DNA of 64,000 nucleotides from an uncultured Bacteroidales bacterium (GCA_900317055.1 ONFF01000009.1:177397-241396), one strand, 5' to 3'; counted from the stretch's first letter, positions 1-8,622 are shown. Notes: generated by a model from the sequence alone, not told the origin. Translations and numbers: made by a program.

Positions 1-1079
1 CGAAGCAAGGCGGTGTCGGGCAGGTTGCCGTCGGCATCAGGCCCTACATTGAGGAGGAAATTGCCGCCCTTGGCCACGATGTCGCACAAAAGATGGATGA
101 GTTTGTTGGTGCTTTTGTAAGTGTCGGTGGAGACATACGACCACGAGTTGCCCATCGACATGCAAGTTTCCCAAGGATAGGGCAGGAGCGAGTCGGGCAC
201 CTGCTGCTCGGGAGTCTGGTAGTTCTCGTATTTGCCGCCTACCGAACGGTCGACGATGATGAGGTCGGGGTTGTTTTCGCGGGCAATTTCGGCTACTTTG
301 GGCATGTCAATGTCCTGGATGTAGCCTTGGCATCCGAGCCAGGGACGCGTTTCGTCGTTCACGCTCCATTCGGGGCGCACCCAGCCACCATCGAGCCACA
401 GGATGTCGATGTCGCCGTAGTTGTGGGTAAGCTCGCGGATCTGTCTGTGAGTAAATTGCTTGTATTTCTCAAAACGCTCGGGCATAGTAGTCGGGTCGTA
501 GTTGACATTGCGGTCGGGGGTGGCCCATTCATGTGCCCAATAGTCATCGCAGTGCCAGTCGGGTTTCGAAAAATAGAGACCAGTCCAAAAGCCTTTTTCG
601 CGGAAGGCTTTCACCACTTCGCCCGTGATGTCAGCTTTGGGATTTTTCGAGAACGGGCAGCTTGGGTCGACAGTGGAGTAGGTGGTCTCCTTCGTGTCGA
701 ACATGCAGAAGCCGTCGTGGTGCTTCGTGGTGAAGACAACATACTTCATGCCCGCGTTTTTGGCGGCCTCGGCCCATTTTGAAGGATCGAAATGTTGCGG
801 GTTGAAGGTTTTGTTAAGATTTTGGTAATCAGTCTTATATTGGTAATAATCGGCGCCATTGCGGTTGATCCAAGGCTCGTTGCAGATGGACCATGACTCC
901 ACCACTTCCCATTGGGCGTAGATGCCCCAATGCATCATGAATCCAAATTTCAGGTCCTGCCATTGGCTGATGCGGTTGGTGATGACAGGGTCGGTTTCGG
1001 GAAGTTGGTCGGTTTGGGCAAAAGTGGTTGCGTAGAAAATGCTTATTAATAATAAGAGGAGTGATACTTTTTTCTTCAT
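1..1079 (-). CDS. Alpha-L-fucosidase, GH29 (C-terminus cut by window edge)
   Basis: Exported glycosidase that should release L-fucose from host or plant glycans. Only the first 359 residues are inside the window; the frame is open to base 1. Residues 1-22 are a signal peptide ending TTFAQ. The GH29 barrel follows: KFGFMMHWGIYA near residue 47, a KHHDGF motif, and DILWLDGGW, where Asp230 is at the position of the GH29 nucleophile. The acid/base residue cannot be assigned from the visible part. The ATG lies just downstream of a TATCTTTG box read on the minus strand. The coding strand is the minus strand; long frames on the plus strand here are shadows. Family assignment is firm; linkage specificity cannot be told. 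Confidence 0.93.
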   Translation of the reverse strand, partial: MKKKVSLLLLLISIFYATTFAQTDQLPETDPVITNRISQWQDLKFGFMMHWGIYAQWEVVESWSICNEPWINRNGADYYQYKTDYQNLNKTFNPQHFDPSKWAEAAKNAGMKYVVFTTKHHDGFCMFDTKETTYSTVDPSCPFSKNPKADITGEVVKAFREKGFWTGLYFSKPDWHCDDYWAHEWATPDRNVNYDPTTMPERFEKYKQFTHRQIRELTHNYGDIDILWLDGGWVRPEWSVNDETRPWLGCQGYIQDIDMPKVAEIARENNPDLIIVDRSVGGKYENYQTPEQQVPDSLLPYPWETCMSMGNSWSYVSTDTYKSTNKLIHLLCDIVAKGGNFLLNVGPDADGNLPDTALL

Positions 1080-1100
1080 GGAAGCTGAGTTTTAATGCGC

Positions 1101-1108
1101 CAAAGATA
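1101..1108 (-). promoter_or_regulatory. -7 box of the GH29 promoter
   Basis: Read on the minus strand this is TATCTTTG, a perfect match to the Bacteroidota -7 consensus TAnnTTTG, 21 bases before the fucosidase ATG. Confidence 0.7.
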
Positions 1109-1110
1109 CG

Positions 1111-1157
1111 AAAAAACCACGATTCGCAGCAAACACTGCAAATCGTGGTCGGTTTTT
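1111..1157 (-). terminator. Rho-independent terminator of the zeta-like toxin operon
   Basis: Stem 1116-1129 pairs with 1136-1149 (14 bp with one mismatch, 6-base loop). On the minus strand it is followed by six T, so it ends the toxin/partner transcript just before the fucosidase promoter. A five-T run on the other side could let it work in both directions. Confidence 0.8.
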
Positions 1158-1175
1158 CTATGTGATGTTGGAAGA

Positions 1176-1376
1176 TTATTCCTGTTCCATCAGGGCTTTG
1201 ACTTCCTTGGCTTTCACGGTGTAGATGTTACCATCGGCATCGCAGAAGCAGAAGGTGCCATTGTGGCGGCAGCGCATGGTGAGCAAGCGTTGCATGGAGA
1301 GGTCGAGGCCACTCATCAGCTTCTTGGTGAAGGAGGATACTTCATTCTTCTTGGCATTCACTGTTACTGTTGTCAT
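1176..1376 (-). CDS. Small protein overlapping the zeta-like toxin (putative partner/antitoxin)
   Basis: A 66-residue protein beginning MTTVTVNAKKNEV and ending KALMEQE. Its ATG lies inside the end of the zeta-like ATPase gene (35-base overlap), so the two are probably translationally coupled. The same frame is open further upstream, but those starts lie deep inside the ATPase gene. I do not recognise the family. It has no signal peptide or membrane segment, is mildly basic, and has two clustered cysteines (FCFCDADGN). A terminator follows directly, so the operon is these two genes only. An antitoxin or regulator role is inferred from position alone; epsilon/zeta and PezAT place the antitoxin first, so the order here is reversed. 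Confidence 0.6.
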   Translation of the reverse strand: MTTVTVNAKKNEVSSFTKKLMSGLDLSMQRLLTMRCRHNGTFCFCDADGNIYTVKAKEVKALMEQE

Positions 1377-1968
1377 ATTGTCTGATTTTTTTGAATTTTT
1401 CTTCGTTGTAAAACTTGATGGATTTGATGTTTCCTTCGGCGATGATTTCGGAGGGCATGATGCTGTTGTCGATGAACAAGAAATAGTCAACGACGGGGCA
1501 ATAAAGATGGAATAGGTTCTTGATGCCCGCTTTGTAACGCCTGCGGATAATGTTGTCGTCCACATGATGACCGCCATGCTTCACTCGCTCAGCCACGCGC
1601 TTGATGGCCAGTTCGGGACTTTGCAGCCAGAAATAAACGAGGCTGGCTTTGTAGCCCTGTTCGCGTGCCTTGAGGATGAGGGAGTGATAGGATTTGGCAG
1701 CCAAGGTGGTTTCGATGGCAAAATCAACTTTGTCAGCGATGTGTTTTTTGATGCATGTCAACATCAGGCGACCTGCGGCGACCTTGGCACCGTCGGGGTT
1801 GAGCGGTGACAGACCCTTGGCGATTTCGTCGCAGTTGACGAACTCCTTGCACTGCAGCGTCTCAGGCAAAACAGTCAAGGAGGCTGTGGTCTTTCCAGCT
1901 CCATTACAACCTGATATGATATATAAATTAGGCATCAAATAATAATTCTGCTCGTTTTGTGATGACAT
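1342..1968 (-). CDS. Zeta-toxin-like P-loop ATPase (COG4185 type)
   Basis: Cytosolic P-loop kinase of 208 residues, related to zeta toxins, which in characterised members phosphorylate UDP-N-acetylglucosamine. The sequence shows a Walker A motif (CNGAGKTT, about residues 20-28), NCDEIA at the usual catalytic Asp position, ETTLA, and the arginine-rich block KHGGHHVDDNIIRRRYKAG typical of this family. The chosen ATG gives an N-terminal extension; Met12 (position 1935), directly before the first strand, is an equally good start. A TATCTTTG box lies 22 bases upstream. The 3' end overlaps the small downstream gene. Whether it is toxic is not shown by sequence; many COG4185 members are uncharacterised. 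Confidence 0.82.
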   Translation of the reverse strand: MSSQNEQNYYLMPNLYIISGCNGAGKTTASLTVLPETLQCKEFVNCDEIAKGLSPLNPDGAKVAAGRLMLTCIKKHIADKVDFAIETTLAAKSYHSLILKAREQGYKASLVYFWLQSPELAIKRVAERVKHGGHHVDDNIIRRRYKAGIKNLFHLYCPVVDYFLFIDNSIMPSEIIAEGNIKSIKFYNEEKFKKIRQYDNSNSECQEE

Positions 1969-1989
1969 ATTTCATGCCAATTCACGCTG

Positions 1990-1997
1990 CAAAGATA
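1990..1997 (-). promoter_or_regulatory. -7 box of the zeta-like operon promoter
   Basis: Minus-strand TATCTTTG, perfect TAnnTTTG match, 22 bases before the chosen ATG. Confidence 0.65.
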
Positions 1998-2112
1998 CAA
2001 AAAATGTGAATGTGTCAACACTTTTCCACACTTTTCCACGATATTTTTTGGGATTTCTTTTTAATTATCTGAAAATCATACTAGTTGATAAACCTATGTC
2101 ATTCCAGCTTAG

Positions 2113-2166
2113 CCTCCCATGTCATTCCTACGGAGGTGTGTGCGTTGGCTAGGAATCTATGGGAGG
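2113..2166 (+). repeat. REP-like hairpin, copy 1
   Basis: Imperfect palindrome: CCTCCCAT, then GTC, then ATTCCTA, a 19-base loop, then TAGGAAT, CT, ATGGGAGG. The two stems are separated by an asymmetric internal loop (GTC opposite CT) that is also present in the copies at 2197-2260 and 28443-28493. It lies in the 390-base gap between the toxin operon and the next operon. Confidence 0.8.
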
Positions 2167-2196
2167 CGGTTCAAAGCAGTTAACCTAATGGGCCGG

Positions 2197-2260
2197 CTTC
2201 AGAAAGCATAGATTCCATGCTTTCACACAGCCCAGCGCAGGAATGACATACTTTCTGAAG
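2197..2260 (-). repeat. REP-like hairpin, copy 2 (inverted relative to copy 1)
   Basis: Read on the minus strand: CTTCAGAAAG-tAT, GTC, ATTCC, loop of 23, GGAAT, CT, ATG-CTTTCTGAAG. It has the same plan as copy 1 with a different outer stem, and the two are head to head, 30 bases apart. Apart from these two elements and a weak promoter, the gap 1969-2359 holds nothing I can recognise. Confidence 0.8.
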
Positions 2261-2333
2261 TCTGTTGACACCTAACTTTTGCGATAACATGACCTTTTTC
2301 CGTAATTCTATGCTGATTCTTCCCAAAAAGTTG

Positions 2334-2341
2334 TACTTTTA
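2334..2341 (+). promoter_or_regulatory. Probable -7 box of the four-gene surface operon
   Basis: TACTTTTA matches TAnnTTTG at seven of eight positions (last base A, not G) and lies 18 bases before the first ATG of the operon. Confidence 0.45.
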
Positions 2342-2359
2342 CCGCCTCAATCCAACGCA

Positions 2360-2923
2360 ATGAAGATTCGTACGATTATCGGATTACTACTTTTGGCTTT
2401 GGCGGTATGTTCCTGCCAAAAGCCCGTGGAGTATCCTATCGAGCCAAAGATTACATACGAGGGTTTCACCTATTTGATTAATGCTGACAGTACATTCAGC
2501 GGTGAGGGTATCATTGCTTTTTCTTATACCGATGGCGACGGTGACCTTGGCCTTGATGACGGCGATACATTGCCGCCTTTCGGCTTCCACGATACACATT
2601 ATTATAATATGGTGATTGATTACCTGAAATGTGTCAATGGCGAGTTCGTAAAGACGCCGCTGCTGAGTCCTCATGTGCCGACCAGTCCTGCCGACACGCT
2701 TGTGCTTTACGATACGGTGACCTTCAATGCCCGTTTCAAGCGACTTCGTGACTCGGAGGAACCGAAGGCCATCAGTGGCACGATGGAGTACAAGCTTACA
2801 GTACAAAATCCTTTCTCACCCAACGACACGGTGAAGTTTGAGATTCGTATCCTTGACCGTGCATTGCATGAAAGCAATGTGATACAGACCGAGCCCATTT
2901 TTACTAATCCTACAATGAAATAA
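2360..2923 (+). CDS. Lipoprotein of unknown function with an acidic DGDGDLG loop
   Basis: A 187-residue predicted lipoprotein: short hydrophobic leader, then Cys19 after AVCS as the likely lipidated residue. The mature part contains TDGDGDLGLDDGD (about residues 57-69), an acidic loop resembling calcium-binding loops, in an otherwise beta-rich sequence. I do not recognise a named family. It is the first gene of an operon with a T9SS-sorted M1 peptidase 12 bases downstream, which suggests a surface or periplasmic partner, but its job is not shown. Confidence 0.8.
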   Translation: MKIRTIIGLLLLALAVCSCQKPVEYPIEPKITYEGFTYLINADSTFSGEGIIAFSYTDGDGDLGLDDGDTLPPFGFHDTHYYNMVIDYLKCVNGEFVKTPLLSPHVPTSPADTLVLYDTVTFNARFKRLRDSEEPKAISGTMEYKLTVQNPFSPNDTVKFEIRILDRALHESNVIQTEPIFTNPTMK

Positions 2924-2935
2924 TAATACAGCAAT

Positions 2936-5233
2936 ATGAAACGACTTTTATTATTCTTAGTTTTGTTATTGACTTTTGCCAGTTTACAAGCGCAAACCGT
3001 TGGCGAGAACATTGATGTTACGCACTATGAAATCCACCTTTGGGGCTTCGATTTTACCAATCGCACGCTGCAAGGTGAGGCTTTTGTTGACTTCAACACA
3101 ACAGCCAGTCTTTCCACCCTCGTGCTGGAGTTGAAGACTCTCACTGTCACCGACGTGGCCTCCGACTACTATGGTGTGGAGAGTTTCAGCCAAGAGGGCG
3201 ATTTCCTTACCATCGTTTTCGATGAGACCATAGCCGCCAACGAGCATGTCACCTTAGATGTGCGCTATGGAGGATCTACCTTCAACGAGACCTGGGGCGG
3301 TGTGGAATGGTGGGGCACCGATTATGTCTATAACCTTGGCGTGGGTTTCGACAGCCAACCCCACAATCTCGGCAAGACTTGGTTCCCCTGCGTGGACAAC
3401 TTCACCGACAAGGCCACCTACGACCTGATCATCAGCGTCAGTAATGACAAGAAGGCCATCTGTGGCGGCAACCTTATGGAACATTATGACAATGGAGATG
3501 GTACTTCCACTTGGCATTGGTTTACCCCACAAGAGATTTCGACCTATCACATTTCTTTCGCCATCGGCGATTACGAACTGTGGCAAGATACCTATGAAGG
3601 GCTTAATGGAGACATCTTGATCGATGTGTACGCCAAACCCAACCAGATGAATAATGTACCTGGAACCTTTGTCCACATCAAGGAAATCATTGCGTTCTTT
3701 GAAGAGAATCTTGGCCCTTATCCTTTCAACCGTATCGGCTATGTCAGCACGGGCAAGGGCTGCATGGAGCATACCGACAATATCGCCTTTGCAGCAAGCA
3801 TCATCGACGGCACCACCTCGGGTGAGGAGTATGTTGCCCATGAATTGTCACACATGTGGTCGGGCAACCTGGTGACTTGCACCGAAGCGGGCGATATGTG
3901 GCTCAACGAAGGCTTCGCGCAGTTTTGGGGTGCTTTTTACGAAGCCGGTGTCTATGGTGAACAGCATTTCCAGAATACGATTTCGAATAAGGTCAGTGCC
4001 ATCACTGCATGGTGCAATAGCCCCTCCAACTGGATGCCGCTCAACAACATGCCCTTGAACATGACTTACGACAGCGATGCGGTCTATGAGCGCGGTGCTG
4101 TCATTGTCAACACGATGATGAACTACATGGGTCGCGAGAACTTCCTGGCAGCCATGCGAGCCTATTTCCAACAATATGCCTATCAGACAGCTACCTCCGA
4201 GCAGCTGTGTGAAGCCTTAACCCAATATTCTGGCATTGACATGCACGGTTTCTTTGACACCTATGTCTATTCGAGCGGCATGCCTAATCTGTTTGCATCA
4301 ATTATCTCTATTGAACCAGTCGGTGGTCAATACGAAGTGACGCTTGACTTGCACTATCAACATATTGGCGATTCACACATCGGTCAAAGCAATGTGTGCG
4401 AACTGACTTTCATTGGTCCTGACTTCCAGTGGGTCACTGAGAAAGTGAGTTGGGACAACCAGCATGGCAGCGCTACGGTCATTCTCGACTTTGAACCTGT
4501 GTGTATGGTGAGCGACATCAACAACAACTGGTTGGACGGAAAGCAACAGAAGACTGTCATGGTGAAGACATCGGCACAGCAAGCCTGCCATGGCTTCAGG
4601 TTTGAGGCCACCGCTCTGGCTGACTCGGTGTTTGTCGCTGTCGAGAATAACTTGGTGGGTCCTTACGACGACCCGCTGATACCCAAACTGACCCTTTCGT
4701 CCAAGCATTTTTGGTCCATCAACCGTTATGACTTTGGTGCGGCTAAGGTGAAAGGTATGTTTGATTACTCAAAGACCCAGGACGGCGACATCATCCAATC
4801 CGAAAACGATTCGGCCACCTTGCTTTACCGCAAGAACGCTTCGGAGGCTTGGCACGAAATCGCCCACACGATCTATTCAGGCTCCACTTGGAAAGTAGGT
4901 CGTCTTGTGGTCGATGATGTCATGCCGGGTGAATACGCTATCGCCGTTTGGGACAAGGAAGCCCTCGGCACTGAAGAATATGCCGAGCCTGAAAAGCAGA
5001 TGCAACTGTTCCCTAATCCTTCCAAAGACAGGGTTCGCATGACTTGGAGTGGCATTTGCGACGGTGTCATCCGCGTTCTTAGCCTGAATGGGAAAGAAGT
5101 GAGAAACGCTACATTTATCCAAACTGACAACCTTGAGCTTTCAACGGAAGGCTTGGCAAAGGGTTGCTATACAGTGGTGCGTCTCAATCAGGATGGCAGA
5201 GTCATGGAAACCAAGAAATTAATCGTTAAATGA
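2936..5233 (+). CDS. M1-family metallopeptidase with T9SS sorting domain
   Basis: Secreted zinc aminopeptidase-like protein, 765 residues. Residues 1-20 are a signal peptide ending LQAQ. The gluzincin site is intact: HELSH at 302-306 followed by MW, and the third ligand Glu325 in WLNEGF. The exopeptidase motif (GAMEN in classical members) reads GCMEH at about 275-279. The last 75 residues form a T9SS type A sorting domain beginning LFPNPS and ending KKLIVK, so the enzyme should be exported and anchored at the surface or released. Its stop overlaps the next ATG (ATGA), indicating coupling with the downstream lipoprotein gene. Likely role: surface peptide degradation. Confidence 0.93.
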   Translation: MKRLLLFLVLLLTFASLQAQTVGENIDVTHYEIHLWGFDFTNRTLQGEAFVDFNTTASLSTLVLELKTLTVTDVASDYYGVESFSQEGDFLTIVFDETIAANEHVTLDVRYGGSTFNETWGGVEWWGTDYVYNLGVGFDSQPHNLGKTWFPCVDNFTDKATYDLIISVSNDKKAICGGNLMEHYDNGDGTSTWHWFTPQEISTYHISFAIGDYELWQDTYEGLNGDILIDVYAKPNQMNNVPGTFVHIKEIIAFFEENLGPYPFNRIGYVSTGKGCMEHTDNIAFAASIIDGTTSGEEYVAHELSHMWSGNLVTCTEAGDMWLNEGFAQFWGAFYEAGVYGEQHFQNTISNKVSAITAWCNSPSNWMPLNNMPLNMTYDSDAVYERGAVIVNTMMNYMGRENFLAAMRAYFQQYAYQTATSEQLCEALTQYSGIDMHGFFDTYVYSSGMPNLFASIISIEPVGGQYEVTLDLHYQHIGDSHIGQSNVCELTFIGPDFQWVTEKVSWDNQHGSATVILDFEPVCMVSDINNNWLDGKQQKTVMVKTSAQQACHGFRFEATALADSVFVAVENNLVGPYDDPLIPKLTLSSKHFWSINRYDFGAAKVKGMFDYSKTQDGDIIQSENDSATLLYRKNASEAWHEIAHTIYSGSTWKVGRLVVDDVMPGEYAIAVWDKEALGTEEYAEPEKQMQLFPNPSKDRVRMTWSGICDGVIRVLSLNGKEVRNATFIQTDNLELSTEGLAKGCYTVVRLNQDGRVMETKKLIVK

Positions 5234-5763
5234 GAAATAAAATGAAGAATATCAAGTATTTATCGGTTTTGCTCATGTTGGGTTTCTTTTTCGTATCTTG
5301 CGAAAAACAGCCTCAGGAGAACGAATGGGAAAAGTATTATGGATACACCAATGAGGAAATCGTTGGGTCGTATTCTTTTTCCAACATTTCGAGTGCTTTT
5401 GATGATTTGACAGAAGGCGCCTATCTCCATATTTGCGAGGATGCTAAAGTCAACATCACGGCAACATCTGTGAGCACTATCGAGTTTAAGGTAAATTGTC
5501 CGAGCGATGAATTCAATCGGACATTTGAGGGTAGGCCTTGTGTGACCGATGACGACTTTTTGATTAATATGACGGTTCCTTCGGGGAACGCACATCCTGA
5601 TTATGAGTTGACGGTTTATGTCTATAAAAATGCCCAAGGCAAAATCCGTCTTCACGGTTTTGCCCGGCAAATTACCTATCAAATCGTTAACAATCCGGAT
5701 GGCTCGACTGTGTATAATGTCAAGTCTAAAGTCAATTATTATTTCGATGTCATTAAAAACTAA
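5230..5763 (+). CDS. Lipoprotein of unknown function
   Basis: A 177-residue predicted lipoprotein with lipobox FVSC (Cys24 from the first ATG). The first ATG overlaps the stop of the M1 peptidase gene; the ATG at 5242 (Met5) would give a shorter leader and is also plausible. The mature part looks like a small beta-sandwich and has no motif I recognise. It lies third in the operon, 12 bases before a T9SS cargo gene. Function is unknown; co-expression with the peptidase is the only clue. Confidence 0.8.
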   Translation: MRNKMKNIKYLSVLLMLGFFFVSCEKQPQENEWEKYYGYTNEEIVGSYSFSNISSAFDDLTEGAYLHICEDAKVNITATSVSTIEFKVNCPSDEFNRTFEGRPCVTDDDFLINMTVPSGNAHPDYELTVYVYKNAQGKIRLHGFARQITYQIVNNPDGSTVYNVKSKVNYYFDVIKN

Positions 5764-5775
5764 ATACTTACAACG

Positions 5776-6972
5776 ATGAAAAAAGGATTATTTACTTTGG
5801 CTATCCTCGTGATGGCATTTGGAAATTTGGGCTTTGCACAACACAAAGCGAATCTGAAATCAGATGCGACGGCCAATGTGCTCAAGCACTATGGTGTTCG
5901 CGACGAAACAACATTGGTGCCGGAGATCGCTACTTGGGAGACCACTTATAGCGAGAAGTATCGTACTGTCTACACTTACGATGAGTATGATTATTATCTC
6001 ATTGAGGAATTCACAAAAATAGATGAAGGCGATGGCTGGGTAGACTATTACATGATTAACTATGAGTACGACTTTTATGGCAATTTGCTTGAGGCGGTGG
6101 CCAAGTCAGCTTACGAAACTGGTATGATGGAAAACGAGACTCGCGCTTCCTATACTTATGATGACGATCAGCTGAGCGAAGTCATTTATCAAGAATGGGA
6201 AAACGGAACTTGGGAGAACGAAATGAAAGAGGTCTACAACTACAACGGTGATGTGACAACAGTCCTTTATTGGGATTGGAACGGTTCCAATTGGACTTCC
6301 GACGAGCTATACACCTACACCCGCAATGGCAACACCATCGAACTCATCATGCAATACATGCAAGGCGGTGCTTGGCAAAACGAGGAGAAAGAGATTATCA
6401 CCCTTAATTTTGATGAGAGAGTCACTGAAATCCTCAATCAAGACTGGGTTGGCTCTTCATGGGTCAATGATGAATTGACCACCTACAATTATGAAGGCGA
6501 TGTTTTCCCCACCAAGACCGTGAAGGAATGGAACGGCTCGGATTGGGAGAATCATCTGAAGTTTGAATACGCTTATGACGGCAATGGTAACGCAGTGAGT
6601 GGTCTTTGCCTTGGTTTTGGAGGTTATGACTGGGTGTCAGAAGATGGCGATATCGAGATGGTATTCGGTAATGGCGAAAAGAGTAACGAATACTACGGCT
6701 TATGGGTTGAAGTGGCCTATGTCGATCTGACAAATGTGGATGAAAATGTTTCTGCTGCTAGCTTCAAAGTGTATCCTGTGCCTGCCGAGAATGAAATCCA
6801 GATTCAGGCCGAAGGTTTCCAGAAAGCTGAAATCTATAGTCTTACTGGACAGAAACTAATGGAAAGCCTGGTTGAGAAGATGAATGTCAGTTCGTTGAGC
6901 CAAGGCGTTTATCTGTTGAGGCTTTACGACCAATCAGGCAAGGCTGAGGCACAAAGAATTGTTGTGAAATAA
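5776..6972 (+). CDS. T9SS-sorted surface protein with W-N-G-S-x-W repeats
   Basis: A 398-residue secreted protein: signal peptide ending GFAQ at about residue 22, then an array of about 40-residue units marked by W-x-N-G-[ST]-x-W and a Y-[TN]-Y strand (for example DWNGSNWTSDELYTY and EWNGSDWENHLKFEY), and a C-terminal T9SS domain beginning VYPVPAENE and ending RIVVK. The repeats probably form an elongated beta structure, as in YD-type repeat proteins; binding function is not shown. It is the last gene of the four-gene operon, followed at once by a strong terminator. Confidence 0.85.
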   Translation: MKKGLFTLAILVMAFGNLGFAQHKANLKSDATANVLKHYGVRDETTLVPEIATWETTYSEKYRTVYTYDEYDYYLIEEFTKIDEGDGWVDYYMINYEYDFYGNLLEAVAKSAYETGMMENETRASYTYDDDQLSEVIYQEWENGTWENEMKEVYNYNGDVTTVLYWDWNGSNWTSDELYTYTRNGNTIELIMQYMQGGAWQNEEKEIITLNFDERVTEILNQDWVGSSWVNDELTTYNYEGDVFPTKTVKEWNGSDWENHLKFEYAYDGNGNAVSGLCLGFGGYDWVSEDGDIEMVFGNGEKSNEYYGLWVEVAYVDLTNVDENVSAASFKVYPVPAENEIQIQAEGFQKAEIYSLTGQKLMESLVEKMNVSSLSQGVYLLRLYDQSGKAEAQRIVVK

Positions 6973-6990
6973 ACAAATAAATCGTGAAAT

Positions 6991-7019
6991 AAAAAAAGGA
7001 GGCAACGCCTCCTTTTTTT
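6991..7019. terminator. Bidirectional rho-independent terminator
   Basis: Seven A, stem GGAGGC, loop AAC, stem GCCTCC, seven T. It sits between convergent genes (T9SS cargo on plus, sensor kinase on minus) and can serve both. Confidence 0.92.
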
Positions 7020-7022
7020 ATT

Positions 7023-8531
7023 CTATTTCTTCAGGGTAATCCTAAATGTAGTCCCTTCGCCCACGATGGAGGATTTCACGAAGATTTTGCCCTTGTGGTA
7101 GTCCTCGATGATGCGCTTGGCCAAGGAAAGGCCGAGACCCCAGCCGCGTTTTTTGCTCGTGAATCCAGGGTTGAACACTTGGTTGATTTGCGACTTCGGA
7201 ATGCCCTTGCCCGTGTCGCTCAAATCGAGGTGGATGTGGTCGCCGTCATCGATGAGGTCAAGGGTGATTTTGCCGTGGTCGCCCATGGCATCGACAGAGT
7301 TTTTTGTCAGATTTTCAAGCACCCAGCGGAACAGCGAAGGAATCAAGGGCATGATCAATTCGCCATCGGGCAGGTTGACTTCAAATTCAAACTTCTTAGA
7401 GAACCGCTTTTGCAGGTAGTCCATCGTATCTCGGATGAGGTAGTTGATGTCAGTGGGCTCAGGAGTTGGCACAGAACCAATTTTTGAGAAGCGGTCGGTG
7501 ACAATTTGCAGGCGTTCGATGTCTTTTTCCATCTCGTAGGTGCCCACAAAAGGCTCTTCTTGCATCTTCAGTAGTTCAATCCAGCCCATCAGCGAGGAGA
7601 GCGGGGTGCCTAGTTGGTGTGCAGTTTCCTTAGCCATGCCAGCCCACACTTGGTTTTGCTCCGAACGGCGGGCATAGCTGAAGAGTAGATAGGCGATGAG
7701 CAAGAACAGGGCAAATACAACAAACTGGATGACAGGGTAGTAGCGCATCTGTTGCACCAAGTCGGTGGTGCGGTAGAAGATGGTGGCCTTGCCCTTGTTC
7801 ATGAACTCGATTTGCAACGGGTCGTTCTCGTTGCGCATGATTTCCAACTGCTGTCGCACATAGTTAGTGTCACGCATCATGAGGGAGTCGAGGTTACCGA
7901 AGCTGAGGATGGTGTCCTGGGCTTCATTGGTGACGATGACGGGTACGCCCATCGAGTTGAGCGTGATTTCCTCCATGAAGTGGTCGATCATATCCTCCAA
8001 CACGGCCTTCAAGTCAGTGTAGATTTGCGACTCGTTGTAATAAAGGTACTGAATGGTGCCGTAGCCTGGGTCGATTTTTATGGGCGGGTATTTGGAATAG
8101 GCGCTTTTCATCTCCTCGTCGAAGATTTCCTTCTCGTCTTGTGCCGCAGGAAGGTTGCTTTTGAAGATGATATTGTCCTTGGTGTCGGTGATGACTAAAG
8201 GAATACTGATGTTGTTGCGGATGATGTCGAGGTAGATGGCGGTGTTCTCGTTGGTCGAGATATCGATGACGCTACGGTAGGCGTTGGCTAGAAGGTCGAC
8301 GCGCAATTGTTCCTGTTCACTCACCTTGTTGAAAAACTCTTCGGTCGACTGCATCATCACGGCATGCTGCTCCATGGCGGCAGCCCACATCTTCACTTGT
8401 CGCGTCTCTTGTATGGCAATGGATTTCACCAAATGGTTGGTGTACCACAACGAGACACCGATAATGAGCAGGGCAACGACTGCCAAGGCCCATTTCCAGT
8501 GCTTTTTGTTGGTATAGAGATTCGTTTTCAC
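7023..8531 (-). CDS. Membrane sensor histidine kinase
   Basis: Inner-membrane two-component sensor, 502 residues. Transmembrane helices at about 13-32 and 265-286 enclose a periplasmic sensor region of about 230 residues. The phosphoacceptor is His305 in KETAHQLGTPLSS, followed by an N box (ENLTKNSVDAMG), a G1 box (DTGKGI) and a G2 box (GWGLGLSLA). There is no receiver domain and no response regulator beside it, so the partner is elsewhere. The start codon is GTG; no in-frame ATG occurs before the first helix, so this start is needed. It lies 91 bases downstream of rpoN on the same strand. Signal unknown. Confidence 0.92.
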   Translation of the reverse strand: MKTNLYTNKKHWKWALAVVALLIIGVSLWYTNHLVKSIAIQETRQVKMWAAAMEQHAVMMQSTEEFFNKVSEQEQLRVDLLANAYRSVIDISTNENTAIYLDIIRNNISIPLVITDTKDNIIFKSNLPAAQDEKEIFDEEMKSAYSKYPPIKIDPGYGTIQYLYYNESQIYTDLKAVLEDMIDHFMEEITLNSMGVPVIVTNEAQDTILSFGNLDSLMMRDTNYVRQQLEIMRNENDPLQIEFMNKGKATIFYRTTDLVQQMRYYPVIQFVVFALFLLIAYLLFSYARRSEQNQVWAGMAKETAHQLGTPLSSLMGWIELLKMQEEPFVGTYEMEKDIERLQIVTDRFSKIGSVPTPEPTDINYLIRDTMDYLQKRFSKKFEFEVNLPDGELIMPLIPSLFRWVLENLTKNSVDAMGDHGKITLDLIDDGDHIHLDLSDTGKGIPKSQINQVFNPGFTSKKRGWGLGLSLAKRIIEDYHKGKIFVKSSIVGEGTTFRITLKK

Positions 8532-8622
8532 AAAGTTAAAAACGATAATGTTCGAAAATTATTATAATTCGGTCAGAATTGCAATCCGACCGTGACGAAT
8601 TGGGGATTTGCAATCCCCTTTC

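Noticed and set aside
93-782. Long plus-strand frame of 229 codons at the left edge
   Set aside because: It lies opposite the GH29 fucosidase, whose conserved motifs, signal peptide and promoter are all on the minus strand; the plus frame has no recognisable product.
8531-8538. TAACTTTG box (minus strand) as the kinase promoter
   Set aside because: It overlaps the GTG start, so a transcript from it would begin inside the gene. The kinase is more likely read from an upstream promoter or from rpoN.
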